Assembly (NCBI GenBank): GCA_900455085.1
Contig: UGTZ01000001.1
Coordinates: 2,696,501 to 2,760,500 of the forward strand
Length of the DNA stretch: 64,000 nt
Origin: Providencia rettgeri
GTDB lineage: Bacteria; Pseudomonadota; Gammaproteobacteria; Enterobacterales; Enterobacteriaceae
Direction of reading: 5' to 3'
Shown: positions 9,419 through 18,989 of the stretch, in pieces
Numbering within the stretch: the first letter of the stretch is position 1
How the letters are laid out: every line of letters begins with the position of its first letter
Notes under the pieces: generated by a model
The model's input: the letters and a program-made list of their open reading frames with translations, nothing else
Database searches by the model: none
What the model was told of the DNA's origin: nothing
Position numbers and translations under genes: made by a program

Positions 9419-9675
9419 TGTTTTCCCCTGTGAATATCTAATATGACAAAATAGTGCAAGTGTTGAATAAAATTCTAGCTAAGCTGAATTCATTAACTTG
9501 CAGTTTTCATACATTAACAGAGAATAAAAAAGATGTAGTGACCAAGTCGACAATCTTATTTCGAGAGAAAAAAAAACCACCATTGTTTATACAAAATAGT
9601 GAGTTACCGCACTATTATTCACTAAGGACAAGCAAGATATTCAATAAAACGTGATTAATAACAATAAATTAAATT

Positions 9676-10710
9676 TTACGCACTTTGTCTTGCTTCAAAT
9701 TTATACGGAAAAACAACTCCTTCTTTACGTTCAACAAAATCACAATCGACATCAGCAAGCCATTTTTGTAGTCTTTTCGCTGTTTCTCGAGCCATTTTAC
9801 TGTAATCAATCCGCACGGAAGTCAGTGATGGATGAATGTGATCACAATTTGAAGAACCTTCAACACAAGCAATTGCTAACATTTTAGGTATCTGAATTAA
9901 ACGTCTCTGGCACTCAAAAATGACGCCAAGCGCAATCATTTCATGGCTGCAAATCACAGCTTCAAGCTCAGGTTGGCGAGTCAACATCTCACTAATTGCC
10001 TGACGACCAAAATCCATCGTTGCAACATACGGCGTTGTAATACTTTGATCTGCACTTTGGTTATACGTCAGCATCGCTCGGTTCCAGCCACTTAATTGTT
10101 GGCTTTGCATTTTACTGTCCATTTGAGCGCCAATATAGCCTATCTTCTTATACCCTTTTTGTAACATATAGTTAGTTAAAAAATTAACCGCATCACCAAC
10201 GTTACTCTTGATATTCAACGTGACTGGATGGTTCGACTCCCCTGCAACACTGACAACTGGAATATCTAAATTCTTTAGATAATTAGACACACTTTCTGAA
10301 TTTATTGCCCCAAAAATAATCAATGCCGCGGGGTTACTCTGTAATAGTGTCGATAAAACTTCAGACTCTTTTTTTTGCTGGTAATCATGGCTACCAATAA
10401 CAACTTGATAATTATTTTTGTTCAGCACTTCTTGTAAAGATTGCAGAAAAACTGAACTGGCATTATCACGCAGAGACGGAATTAAAACAGCAACAGTACG
10501 GCTTTGACCAGAAGCCAAAATACCTGCCGCAGAATTAGGTATATAACCAAGTTCTTCAACCGCAGCATTAATTTTTTCACGTAATTTGTCGGATACTAAT
10601 TCAGGTGTACGCAGAGCTCGAGAGACCGTCATGGACCCAACGCCTGCAAATTTTGCGACATCCTGCAACGTGACTCGCCCTGTATTTTTTCTTTTTCGTA
10701 TTTTTTGCAT
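9676..10710 (-). CDS. LacI-family repressor (GntR-like) of the ascorbate-type PTS operon
   Basis: 344-residue LacI/GalR-type regulator closest in style to the gluconate repressor GntR. The helix-turn-helix VTLQDVAKFAGVGSMTVSRAL is at residues 13-33, then the hinge, then the effector domain from RTVAVLIPSLRDNASS. It is divergent from the PTS operon, and two near-identical palindromes lie in the 373-bp gap. The ligand is inferred to be the PTS substrate or its phosphate. Ascorbate PTS operons in Escherichia coli use the DeoR-type UlaR instead, so this is a different control scheme. Confidence 0.8.
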   Translation of the reverse strand: MQKIRKRKNTGRVTLQDVAKFAGVGSMTVSRALRTPELVSDKLREKINAAVEELGYIPNSAAGILASGQSRTVAVLIPSLRDNASSVFLQSLQEVLNKNNYQVVIGSHDYQQKKESEVLSTLLQSNPAALIIFGAINSESVSNYLKNLDIPVVSVAGESNHPVTLNIKSNVGDAVNFLTNYMLQKGYKKIGYIGAQMDSKMQSQQLSGWNRAMLTYNQSADQSITTPYVATMDFGRQAISEMLTRQPELEAVICSHEMIALGVIFECQRRLIQIPKMLAIACVEGSSNCDHIHPSLTSVRIDYSKMARETAKRLQKWLADVDCDFVERKEGVVFPYKFEARQSA

Positions 10711-10971
10711 GTAATACTTTTACTTAGCCTAAACTCATTATTAACCCTAAGGTTGTTGCTCTTCAATGGACAATTTTCATTCGAATCAAGCGTGTTTTTT
10801 TTTGCTTTTTTCGTGTTCTAGATTAAATGAGCTAAAAATAGCCAATATGGTTCTCTGAAATCTAAAGAAACACTAAAAATCACCAGCTCAGATTAACTTA
10901 CCACAGGTTGAATTTGTTAATCAGCCGACAAGTGTACTCATTTTGTTTTTGTTCGCTATATTTTCTTAAAA

Positions 10972-10985
10972 TGATAGCGCTATCA
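10972..10985. promoter_or_regulatory. LacI-type operator O1
   Basis: Perfect 14-bp palindrome TGATAGCGCTATCA, with the central CG and arms typical of LacI/GalR operators, about 100 bp before the PTS IIA gene and divergent from the regulator. Confidence 0.7.
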
Positions 10986-11005
10986 CGAAAATGAAAGATT
11001 CAGCT

Positions 11006-11019
11006 AGATAGCGCTACCA
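11006..11019. promoter_or_regulatory. LacI-type operator O2
   Basis: AGATAGCGCTACCA matches O1 in 12 of 14 positions. The centres are 34 bp apart, close to three helical turns, which would allow two repressor dimers on one face. Confidence 0.65.
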
Positions 11020-11083
11020 TAGAACACTACTATTCATTCAACCATTACAAAGATAATAATTTCACTCTACCAGGAGCAACCCG

Positions 11084-11530
11084 ATGCTAACGACATTACT
11101 GACCCCTAACGTCATTCAAGTCGTCGACAGAGCCAGTGATTGGCAAGAAGCGATAAAAATCGCCTGTAACCCATTAATTAATAATAAACTCATTGAACCG
11201 AGATATGTTGATGCAATAATTCAATCGCACGAAAAAATCGGTCCTTATTATGTATTAGGTCCAGGAATTGCCATGCCTCACGCACGCCCTGAAGATGGCG
11301 TGAACCAATTATCCCTTGGTTTAACCGTTCTTAAACAAGGGGTTGAATTTGGTTCTGAGGGCAATGACCCAATCAAATTATTAATTGTACTCGCAGCAAC
11401 CGATAGCAATAGCCATATCGGCGCCATCGCAAAATTAGCTGAACTTTTTGATAATCAAGAAGATATTGACAGCATCATGCAATCAGAAAACGTAGATGAC
11501 ATTCTTAAAATCATCGCTAAATATGAATAA
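11084..11530 (+). CDS. PTS IIA component, ascorbate/fructose-mannitol type (UlaC-like)
   Basis: 148-residue cytoplasmic IIA protein that receives phosphate from HPr and passes it to IIB. The phosphorylatable histidine is in GPGIAMPHARPEDGV near residue 66, and LTVLKQGVEFGSEGNDPI follows as in the UlaC/SgaA branch. An AGGAG ribosome site precedes the ATG. It is the first gene of the IIA-IIB-IIC operon, with 21 nt to the next gene. The substrate is uncertain because no ascorbate-6-phosphate lactonase or other ula catabolic gene is present nearby. Confidence 0.87.
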   Translation: MLTTLLTPNVIQVVDRASDWQEAIKIACNPLINNKLIEPRYVDAIIQSHEKIGPYYVLGPGIAMPHARPEDGVNQLSLGLTVLKQGVEFGSEGNDPIKLLIVLAATDSNSHIGAIAKLAELFDNQEDIDSIMQSENVDDILKIIAKYE

Positions 11531-11551
11531 TTAGATATTAAGGTAAATATT

Positions 11552-11839
11552 ATGAAAATTACTGTTGTTTGTGGAAATGGCTTGGGCACAAGCTTAATGA
11601 TGGAAATGAGCATTAAGAATATTTTAAAAGATCTGCAAGTCAGTGCAGATGTTGACCATGTGGATTTAGGTTCCGCAAAAGGCACCGTAAGCGATATCTT
11701 TGTTGGTACAAGCGACATTGCAGAGCAATTAGTTGCTCAACAAGTTGGTGGTGAAATCGTTGCTCTGGAAAATATGATTGATAAAGTTGCAATGAAAGAG
11801 CGCCTGACTGTTGCTTTACAAAAACTTGGTGCAATGTAA
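11552..11839 (+). CDS. PTS IIB component, ascorbate type (UlaB-like)
   Basis: 95-residue IIB protein. The phosphocysteine lies in VVCGNGLGTSLMM (Cys8), the P-loop-like pattern of the lactose/ascorbate IIB fold. The sequence DHVDLGSAKG and the length match UlaB/SgaB. It accepts phosphate from IIA His and gives it to the sugar bound by IIC. The gene lies between IIA and IIC with short spacers (21 and 11 nt), so the operon is tight. Confidence 0.87.
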   Translation: MKITVVCGNGLGTSLMMEMSIKNILKDLQVSADVDHVDLGSAKGTVSDIFVGTSDIAEQLVAQQVGGEIVALENMIDKVAMKERLTVALQKLGAM

Positions 11840-11850
11840 GCGGAGGCACT

Positions 11851-13107
11851 ATGTCATTTTTTCGTTTTCTGATGCAGGATGTTTTATCTGAGCCAGCCAT
11901 TCTTGTAGGTTTAATCGCACTTATTGGTTTGATCGCGCAGAAAAAACCGGTAACTGAATGTATTAAAGGCACCATCAAAACCATCATGGGTTTTGTGATC
12001 TTAGGTGCTGGTGCAGGCTTAGTCGTCAGCTCGCTAGGCGATTTCTCAGCCATTTTCCAACATGCCTTTGGTATTAACGGCGTTGTTCCAAATAACGAAG
12101 CTATCGTGTCTATCGCACAAAAAAGCTTCGGCCGTGAAATGGCAATGATTATGTTCTTTGCGATGCTAATCAATATCTTGATTGCTCGCTTAACACCCTG
12201 GAAATTTATTTTCCTTACAGGGCACCATACTTTATTCATGTCCATGATGATTGCGGTTATCTTAGCTACCGCAGGAATGGAAGGAACCCTATTAGTGACT
12301 GTTGGTTCATTAATTGTTGGCTTTTGTATGGTATTTTTCCCTGCAATTGCCCACCCTTATATGAAAAAAGTGACGGGTTCAGATGACGTTGCGATTGGTC
12401 ATTTCTCAACGATTTCTTATGTTTTAGCTGGGTTCATTGGTAGCAAGTTCGGTAACAAAGAACATTCAACAGAAGATATGAATGTCCCGAAAAGCTTGCT
12501 GTTTTTAAGAGATACTCCTGTCGCTATCTCTTTCACCATGTTCATTATTTTTATCATTACATGCTTATTTGCCGGCGGTGATTTCGTTCGCGAAGTCAGT
12601 GGTGGCAAGAATTGGTTCATGTTCTCATTGATGCAATCCATTACATTTGCTGCCGGTGTATATATTATTCTGCAAGGTGTGCGCATGGTTATTGCAGAAA
12701 TTGTTCCTGCGTTTAAAGGTATCTCTGACAAATTAGTCCCTAACGCAAAACCGGCTTTAGACTGCCCAGTTGTCTTCCCATATGCACCAAACGCGGTGTT
12801 AGTCGGTTTTTTAAGTAGTTTCGCTGCTGGTGTTTTGGGAATGTTCGTTCTGTATGCATTAAATATGACGGTGATTATTCCAGGCGTTGTACCGCATTTC
12901 TTCGTGGGTGCTGCTGCAGGTGTTTTTGGTAATGCAACAGGCGGTCGTCGTGGGGCTATCTTGGGTGCATTTGCTCAAGGATTACTAATTACCTTCCTAC
13001 CTGTATTCCTATTACCTGTTCTTGGGGATATTGGTATTGCTAATACGACATTCAGTGACGCTGACTTTGGCGCAATCGGAATTTTATTAGGCATTATAGT
13101 TCGCTAA
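11851..13107 (+). CDS. PTS IIC permease, ascorbate type (UlaA/SgaT family)
   Basis: 418-residue inner-membrane permease with around ten hydrophobic segments. Family stretches include TIMGFVILGAGAGLVVSSL, FLTGHHTLFMSMM, VAIGHFSTISYVLAGFIGS and the C-terminal VFGNATGGRRGAILGAF. It is somewhat shorter than E. coli UlaA (about 465). The ribosome site GGAGG sits just before the ATG. It forms the substrate-translocating unit with the two preceding genes. A strong hairpin directly follows. Confidence 0.88.
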   Translation: MSFFRFLMQDVLSEPAILVGLIALIGLIAQKKPVTECIKGTIKTIMGFVILGAGAGLVVSSLGDFSAIFQHAFGINGVVPNNEAIVSIAQKSFGREMAMIMFFAMLINILIARLTPWKFIFLTGHHTLFMSMMIAVILATAGMEGTLLVTVGSLIVGFCMVFFPAIAHPYMKKVTGSDDVAIGHFSTISYVLAGFIGSKFGNKEHSTEDMNVPKSLLFLRDTPVAISFTMFIIFIITCLFAGGDFVREVSGGKNWFMFSLMQSITFAAGVYIILQGVRMVIAEIVPAFKGISDKLVPNAKPALDCPVVFPYAPNAVLVGFLSSFAAGVLGMFVLYALNMTVIIPGVVPHFFVGAAAGVFGNATGGRRGAILGAFAQGLLITFLPVFLLPVLGDIGIANTTFSDADFGAIGILLGIIVR

Positions 13108-13113
13108 GGTAAG

Positions 13114-13148
13114 ACTCCCCATCGCAAATTTGCGAGTGGGGAGTTGTT
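13114..13148 (+). terminator. Terminator of the PTS operon
   Basis: Long hairpin: ACTCCCC (13114-13120) with GGGGAGT (13138-13144), enclosing CGCAAATTTGCG, then TTGTTT. It probably also serves the convergent small gene. Confidence 0.75.
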
Positions 13149-13158
13149 TGCGGTTACT

Positions 13159-13416
13159 CTACTTTCCCAGCCAAGCCCCATCTCTAAATAAAAACTCCTG
13201 TAGCATAATTAAATCATCCGGTGTTACGTGGATCATACCTTCTCCGGGAACATCAATTTCCGCAATCATAAATAGTGCTAACGTGGTTAATGATGGCAAT
13301 ATGAGTATCAACCAATTTTTCCCTTTTGTTCCGCGTATATTGTAACCAATAAGAATATTTGAACAGATAGCAAAAAAGCTCAGCAAAAACCAAACCGCAT
13401 TTAGATTTTCATTCAA
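13159..13416 (-). CDS. Small membrane protein, hypothetical
   Basis: 85 residues with two hydrophobic segments (about 8-25, WFLLSFFAICSNILIGY, and 34-52, WLILILPSLTTLALFMIAE) joined by a basic loop, RGTKGK, so the ends probably face the periplasm. The tail VTPDDLIMLQEFLFRDGAWLGK is polar. No family is recognised. It is convergent with the PTS operon and shares its terminator. Confidence 0.5.
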   Translation of the reverse strand: MNENLNAVWFLLSFFAICSNILIGYNIRGTKGKNWLILILPSLTTLALFMIAEIDVPGEGMIHVTPDDLIMLQEFLFRDGAWLGK

Positions 13417-13593
13417 TATATCAATAAAAATTCGTTCAATCTTAAGATAAAGCGCCTCTAACTAAGGATCATACATAGAAATATGTACGACAAAGGACAG
13501 CGCTTGTAGCCCCATAGCTCTATTTATCAAATGCCATAATGCAACTTGTTGCAGCTTACATTAATAACGCGGACTAACCTTATCTTAGTTCTA

Positions 13594-13622
13594 TTGACAA
13601 TTAAAACGGAGACCTGTATTGT
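13594..13622 (+). promoter_or_regulatory. Sigma-70 promoter of the Rrf2 gene with overlapping inverted repeat
   Basis: Perfect -35 TTGACA (13594-13599), 17-bp spacer and -10 TATTGT (13617-13622). GACAAT and ATTGTC at the two ends form an inverted repeat that spans the promoter, which fits autorepression by the Rrf2 protein. Confidence 0.6.
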
Positions 13623-13659
13623 CCTTGTTTATAAATAGATGCTTAGGAAATTTAAATAA

Positions 13660-14202
13660 ATGGCACACATTACTGTCAGTGTTGAATATGGTATCCATTG
13701 TCTACTTTGGTTTGTTGATAATCCCGAACGCTCTCTTAGCAGTAGAGAACTTGCAGAGTTACAAGGCATCTCTCCAAGTTTTCTAGCAAAAATTTTGCCT
13801 CGGTTAGAAAAGGCTGGGATCGTGAGTTCGAATGAGGGAATTAGAGGTGGATATCGATTGGCATTGCCTCCTGAAAAAATTACATTTCTATCTATAATTG
13901 ATGCAATAGAAGGCTATAAACCTCTTTTCGAGTGTCAGGAAATACGGCGCCGTTGTGCTGTTTTCGAAGAAAATGGTCTACCACAATGGGCTATTTCTGG
14001 TACCTGCTCCGTACATAAAGTCATTCTTCAAGCTGAAAATGCAATGAGAGATGTATTAGCTAACCAAACCCTTGCTGATGTGGCGCAGCGTCTATGTCAA
14101 ATCGCGCCTAATAGCTTTTATAGAGATGTAAACTCCTGGATGGATCAAAAAATTGAGGCTAGAACAGTTCGTTCAAACAAAGGAGGTCGTGGGAAAACAT
14201 AA
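13660..14202 (+). CDS. Rrf2-family transcriptional regulator
   Basis: 180-residue winged-helix regulator. The N-terminal domain reads SVEYGIHCLLWFV, then the recognition helix SPSFLAKILPRLEKAGIV and the wing EGIRGGYRLA, all typical of Rrf2. Cysteines at FECQEI, RRRCAV and GTCSV (near residues 92, 99 and 114) lie where family members hold an Fe-S cluster or sense redox or nitrosative signals, though the exact ligands vary. It is followed 132 bp later by an FAD oxidoreductase in the same direction, its likely target. Confidence 0.85.
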   Translation: MAHITVSVEYGIHCLLWFVDNPERSLSSRELAELQGISPSFLAKILPRLEKAGIVSSNEGIRGGYRLALPPEKITFLSIIDAIEGYKPLFECQEIRRRCAVFEENGLPQWAISGTCSVHKVILQAENAMRDVLANQTLADVAQRLCQIAPNSFYRDVNSWMDQKIEARTVRSNKGGRGKT

Positions 14203-14334
14203 CATATAATCCTATAGCCTTACCTTAAATTCACATCGTTTGTATTTAATTAATAACATCTTCACTGGTGCGGGTTTTTATTATTTAAAATTTGCAAATG
14301 AGCACTTAACGTTAATCTTCAAAGGAATTCAATA

Positions 14335-15542
14335 ATGACAGCTAAAATTGTTATTGCAGGATCTGGTTTTGCTGGTTTTTGGGCTGCTATTTCAGCAATG
14401 CGGGTAATTTCACAAGCTAATAAAGAAAATAGCATCAAAGTTATTTTAATTTCAGCAAGGCCTAACCTCACTATACGACCGCGTTTATATGAAGCAAAGC
14501 TGGATAATATGTCCCCAGATATTTCAAAGCAGCTAGCTGCCGTCGGAGTTGAATATATTGCAGGTAAAATCCAAAATATCGATACAGATGCAAAATTATT
14601 AACCATTAATCTAGCTAATGGCAACCAAACTTCACTAGTTTATGAGCGCTTTATTCTGGCAACGGGTAGCCAATTAAACGTACCTCCTGTTCCTGGATTT
14701 GATAAGTATGGCTTTGATGTTGATTCATTAGAAGCTGCGCATCGTCTTGAAACACATTTACAAGCACTAAAGAACAAACCGGAAACTTTAGCTAGAAACA
14801 CCGTTGTGGTAGTAGGTGGAGGGTTAACAGGCATAGAAAGCGCCGCGGAAATGCCAACACGCCTGAAAAAAATTCTAGGTGGATCTACAAAGAGCCGAGT
14901 ATTTATAATTGACTCAGAACCCACTGTGGGAGCCGGAATGGGAGCAGACATCTCTCCTGTAATTCAACAAGCTTTAATTGAATGTGGCGTTGAATTACGC
15001 GCGGGATTACGAGTCGAAGCACTAAGCCATGATGGAGTTACTCTGTCAAACGGTGAGTACATCGAATCAAATACTGTCGTATTAGCGACAGGAGTAAAAG
15101 CAAGTTCTCTAACGGAACAGATTCGCGGTGAACGTGACGCTAGTAATAGGATTATCTCGGATAATTATTTACACGCACAAGCTGTCTCAAATGTTTTCGT
15201 CGCAGGAGATACTGTCAAAGCTCCCACTGATAATCAAGGAAATCATAATTTAATGACTTGCCAACATGCCCTAAGTTTAGGCCGTGTTGCAGGGCATAAT
15301 GCAGCCGCTGAACTGTTAGGGCTTCCTCTTCATCCTTACAGTCAGCCTAAATATGTAACCTGCCTTGATTTAGGGGCTTGGGGGCTCTTTATACCGAAGG
15401 TTGGCAGAGAGAAATACATTATATTAAAAAGGAAGGGAAAAAAATAAAACAAGAAATAAATACTAAGTGGATATACCCGCCTGAATTAGAAAAAAATGAG
15501 CTATTTGCTATCGCCGCTCCAGATTATGTCATCGTTCCTTGA
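14335..15542 (+). pseudogene. FAD-dependent pyridine nucleotide-disulfide oxidoreductase (NDH-2-like), frameshift near C-terminus
   Basis: About 402 residues when corrected. The FAD motif is GSGFAGFWAAI at the N-terminus, the NAD motif VVVGGGLTGIESAAEMP lies near residue 160, and VFVAGDTVKA is the second FAD contact. The reading frame is lost in a G-run at 15380-15384. With one more G the protein continues ALYTEGWQREI and INTKWIYPP, the conserved tail of this family, to a stop at 15542. As written it stops early at 15447 with a nonsense tail. The run length points to a sequencing error, but a real null allele cannot be excluded. It is probably controlled by the adjacent Rrf2 regulator. Confidence 0.8.
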
Positions 15543-15680
15543 GGTAAAATTTAAATTTAATATATTCAAGTAAAATAAATCGGAATAACCGCATAAAAAT
15601 ACAATAAGTATGATTTGTATTGCTTTGTGTCGTTTATTTTTCAATACTGATAAATAACTAAATATTAATAAGGTTTAAAT

Positions 15681-16424
15681 ATGTATATTAAAAAAATTAT
15701 ATTTGCTTTTTCATTAATTACTTTTGGGGCAGTATCACAAGCCCAAGTTGTTAATAATAATAACCCTTTAAAATATAGGCATTTTAAAACAGATTACGCT
15801 ACGATGGTCGAACTAGCGAATAAAGAACGTTTACCTTGGAGAGTCTTCTATGAAAGTCCTAGTGAAGGCGTCAATGCCGAATGGTTTGATGCCGTAAAGC
15901 AGGGAGATTTAGACAAAGTAAAACAAATGGTTACTGAGGGGCAAGATATAGAAGCCAAAGACACTGGTAGCTTAGACCAAACGGCTCTAGGATGGGCTGC
16001 CTTTATTGGTGATGAAGCAATGGTTGATTATCTTATCTCGCAAAATGCTAATCTTTGGGCAACTGATACAGGTGACGTATATAACGTACTAAAATCCGCG
16101 GTACTCGGTAATAATGTCAATGTTGTAAAAAAAGTCCATCAGCTAATGAAAAATGAAGTAGACTTGAATAATCAGCAGATTGAAAGTGATGGTGAAACAT
16201 TAATCATGATAGCTGCAAGTAATAATAGAATGGAAACGGTTAAATACTTATTATCGCAAGGGGCAGATATTAACCGAAGTACAACGACTGATGATGTAAC
16301 CATGTTTTCTTATGACCAAAGTGCATTAACTTATGTATGTAAAAATAATCTTCCAGAAATGCAAAAATTCCTTATTGATAATGGTGCACTAAATCATCGT
16401 ACCGGTAAACCATCTTGTAATTGA
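15681..16424 (+). CDS. Exported ankyrin-repeat protein
   Basis: 247 residues. Residues 1-21 are a signal peptide (IIFAFSLITFGAVSQAQ), so it is periplasmic or exported. About four ankyrin repeats follow from WFDAVKQGDLDKVKQMVTEG: TALGWAAFIGDEAMVDYLIS, LIMIAASNNRMETVKYLLSQ and LTYVCKNNLPEMQKFLIDNG. Ankyrin repeats mediate protein contacts. The partner is unknown, and the neighbours give no clue. AnkB-type periplasmic proteins linked to catalase exist in Pseudomonas, but nothing here ties this gene to that role. Confidence 0.75.
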   Translation: MYIKKIIFAFSLITFGAVSQAQVVNNNNPLKYRHFKTDYATMVELANKERLPWRVFYESPSEGVNAEWFDAVKQGDLDKVKQMVTEGQDIEAKDTGSLDQTALGWAAFIGDEAMVDYLISQNANLWATDTGDVYNVLKSAVLGNNVNVVKKVHQLMKNEVDLNNQQIESDGETLIMIAASNNRMETVKYLLSQGADINRSTTTDDVTMFSYDQSALTYVCKNNLPEMQKFLIDNGALNHRTGKPSCN

Positions 16425-16653
16425 TTTATAGGAATATTGGGTAATAACAGAATTATTTTCACCAATCATGCAAATAAGTTATTTTTAGCATAACAAAAGT
16501 ATTGGACGTGCCCTTCTATATATTAAATAGACTGATTCCGATTATATATCGAAATCAGGCTATACAATCAATTGACTAAAAGTGCCCAACTTTATGTGGT
16601 TACTTCAAGCTTAATAGAACAGGTTGTAAATGTATTCATTCTTTTAATGAAAA

Positions 16654-17598
16654 TTACTGGCTATTACGCATATCCATAATCATTTTGCCATCATAGTCTG
16701 CACCAACCACAATATTAGGCACCTCACCTTTATATTTGTGAGCTTTAATTTGTTCAATCTCTAACTGTTTCCAATTGATCATTTCACGGGTAATAGTACG
16801 TTGTAATATCGCATTAGCTTCAGCTTCTTTCTGTGCAGCATACAATTTTGCATCCGCTTCTTGGCGCATCGCAAATGAACTTGCTTGTGCATTACGTTCT
16901 CTAGCGATGGCTTGTTGTTCAGCAGACTCTCTTTCCGCTTCAGCAATAACAACCTTTTTCTGAGCTAATTCACGCTCTTTTTCTGCCTCTGCTTTTGCTT
17001 GGTTAATTTGCTCTTGGCGCATTTTAGTATTAACCACTTGCTCTTGTACAACTTCAGGCAAAGTAATATCTTGGATCATAATTTCTTTTATTGTATAGCC
17101 ATAAGGGGATGCATACCCTTGAATAGCATCACGAATAGATTCTTGTAATTTTCTTTGTGTATCTGCTGTATAAAGATCTTGCGCATTAGCAACATCTTTA
17201 CCAAATTCCAAAATCGTTGAAATCAATTTTTGGCGTACATATTTATCTAAAGCTTCACTTTCTGTACCACCATTAATACGTAATACCGGAGCTTTAGAAC
17301 CATCAAACTGAAGCATTACCGTAATATCAACAATAGATTTTAGTTTATCTTGTGAAGGTACTCTTAGCTCTTTTAGTGATACACGAATATCTTTTGTTGA
17401 GTACGTATCAAACGTTGTAAACGGGTTAATTGGAAAATGTAAACCTGCATCATAAGCAACTGGATCGACTTTTCCTAAAAATGTTCCTACCTTAACCGAA
17501 CCATCTTGGACAATGGTATATGAGTTAATACCTACAAGGCCGATAACTAGTAGTAATGCAGCGCCAACAACCAATTTAATCATTGATTTAAATTGCAT
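16654..17598 (-). CDS. Prohibitin/SPFH-domain membrane protein
   Basis: 314 residues. An N-terminal membrane anchor (LVVGAALLLVIGLVGIN) is followed by an SPFH/band-7 domain from GSVKVGTFLGKVDPVAYD to about residue 200. A charged Ala/Glu/Lys-rich coiled coil (INQAKAEAEKERELAQKK and onward, about 200-270) follows. This matches prohibitin-like proteins that form ring assemblies in the inner membrane, related to HflK/HflC and QmcA. It stands alone, so no protease partner is suggested. Complete; start ATG at 17598. Confidence 0.82.
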   Translation of the reverse strand: MQFKSMIKLVVGAALLLVIGLVGINSYTIVQDGSVKVGTFLGKVDPVAYDAGLHFPINPFTTFDTYSTKDIRVSLKELRVPSQDKLKSIVDITVMLQFDGSKAPVLRINGGTESEALDKYVRQKLISTILEFGKDVANAQDLYTADTQRKLQESIRDAIQGYASPYGYTIKEIMIQDITLPEVVQEQVVNTKMRQEQINQAKAEAEKERELAQKKVVIAEAERESAEQQAIARERNAQASSFAMRQEADAKLYAAQKEAEANAILQRTITREMINWKQLEIEQIKAHKYKGEVPNIVVGADYDGKMIMDMRNSQ

Positions 17599-18025
17599 GA
17601 GTTAATCCCTATCAAATAATAATTATAATAAAGCGCCTATTGTCACTACTTGCTTTCTAACTACAAGTCTAATAATCCTAAATTTAAAAACACTAAATTT
17701 ACTGTTTCTATCTTGGTAAAAATGTATTGATAAGTCATTACAGATAATTTTTTTATAAAGCTAGTTTTATCCTTTTAAATTATTACTGCTTATTTTCAAT
17801 CATAAAACATATGAATGATTATTTATAATCACCACCTTAATCAGTTGAGATGACGTTCACCCCATCTTAAAATCAATAAATCGTTATTTTCAACCAAAAA
17901 AACAGCAATTTTAAGCATGTAACGCCGATTAATAATAAAGGGGATTATTGCGATCTTGATCACTGTTGTTTTTGATTGATTAAATATAATCATTGTGACT
18001 AAAATAAATCATGGCGGAGAAAACC
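17599..18025. other. Divergent intergenic region before the acid-sugar operon
   Basis: 427 bp without a gene. It holds the promoters for the SPFH gene and the kdgT-like operon, including the CRP site and -10 box listed separately. Confidence 0.5.
17949..17990 (+). promoter_or_regulatory. Putative class II CRP-activated promoter
   Basis: TGCGA-N6-TCACT at 17949-17964 fits the CRP consensus well, and a perfect -10 TATAAT lies at 17985-17990. The CRP centre is about 41 bp before the expected start point, the class II activator position. No good -35 is present, as expected for activated promoters. Confidence 0.6.
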
Positions 18026-18979
18026 ATGCAAATAAAAAAATCGATTGAACGTATACCTGGTGGCATGATGGTTGTGCCATTAGTACTTGGTGCCCTAATC
18101 AACACCTTTGCTCCTCAAGCTCTCGAAATCGGTGGCTTTACGACATCACTATTTAAAAATGGTGCCCCTGCTCTTATTGGCGCATTCTTGCTTTGTATGG
18201 GTGCAGGAATTAGTTTCAAGGCAGCACCTCAAGCTTTATTACAAGGAGGTACAATTACCTTAACAAAATTAGTCGTTGCGATTGCTCTTGGCCTAGGAGT
18301 CGATTATCTCTTTGGAATGGAAGGGATTTTTGGTTTAACTGGTGTTGCAATTATTGCAGCAATGAGTAATTCAAATGGTGGTTTATATGCCGCTTTAGTT
18401 GGGGAGTTTGGTAATAAACGAGACGTTGGTGCTATCTCAATTTTATCTCTTAATGATGGCCCCTTCTTTACGATGATCGCGCTAGGCGCAGCTGGTATGG
18501 CAAATATCCCTTTAATGGCATTAGTTGCGGTTCTTGTTCCGTTAATTGTTGGTATGATCTTAGGAAATCTAGACCCACATATGCGCGATTTTCTAACAAA
18601 AGGTGGGCCAATATTAATTCCTTTCTTCGCGTTTGCACTAGGCGCAGGGATCAACTTAGAAATGCTATTACAAGGTGGGCTCGCGGGTATTTTACTCGGT
18701 GCGCTGACTACGTTTGTTGGCGGCTGGTTTAATATTCGAGCAGACCGTCTAGTTGGAGGCTCTGGTATAGCAGGTGCTGCAGCCTCAAGTACCGCAGGAA
18801 ATGCAGTGGCAACACCACTCGCTATCGCACAAGCCGACCCATCCTTAGAGGCTATCGCGCTTTCTGCGGCTCCATTGATTGCTGCATCCGTGATTACCAC
18901 CGCTATTCTAACCCCTATCCTGACCTCTTGGGTTGCTAAACGTCAACAAGCAAGACAACCCCAACAAACTGAAGAGTAA
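18026..18979 (+). CDS. kdgT: KdgT-family permease for an acid sugar
   Basis: Inner-membrane proton symporter of the 2-keto-3-deoxygluconate transporter family, 317 residues and about ten hydrophobic segments. It begins MQIKKSIERIPGGMM, as in enterobacterial KdgT. An ATG 15 nt upstream (18011) is in frame, but the GGAG box at 18015-18018 lies between the two and favours 18026. Motifs GVAIIAAMSNSNGG and AAASSTAGNAVATPLAI are present. It leads an operon with dtnK and pdxA2, so its true substrate is more likely D-threonate or a similar C4 acid sugar than ketodeoxygluconate. Confidence 0.82.
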   Translation: MQIKKSIERIPGGMMVVPLVLGALINTFAPQALEIGGFTTSLFKNGAPALIGAFLLCMGAGISFKAAPQALLQGGTITLTKLVVAIALGLGVDYLFGMEGIFGLTGVAIIAAMSNSNGGLYAALVGEFGNKRDVGAISILSLNDGPFFTMIALGAAGMANIPLMALVAVLVPLIVGMILGNLDPHMRDFLTKGGPILIPFFAFALGAGINLEMLLQGGLAGILLGALTTFVGGWFNIRADRLVGGSGIAGAAASSTAGNAVATPLAIAQADPSLEAIALSAAPLIAASVITTAILTPILTSWVAKRQQARQPQQTEE

Positions 18980-18989
18980 GGAGTTATTT

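Noticed and set aside
9454..9654. 66-codon plus-strand ORF between the EEP gene and the LacI-type gene
   Set aside because: No ribosome site, no recognisable features and composition typical of non-coding DNA.
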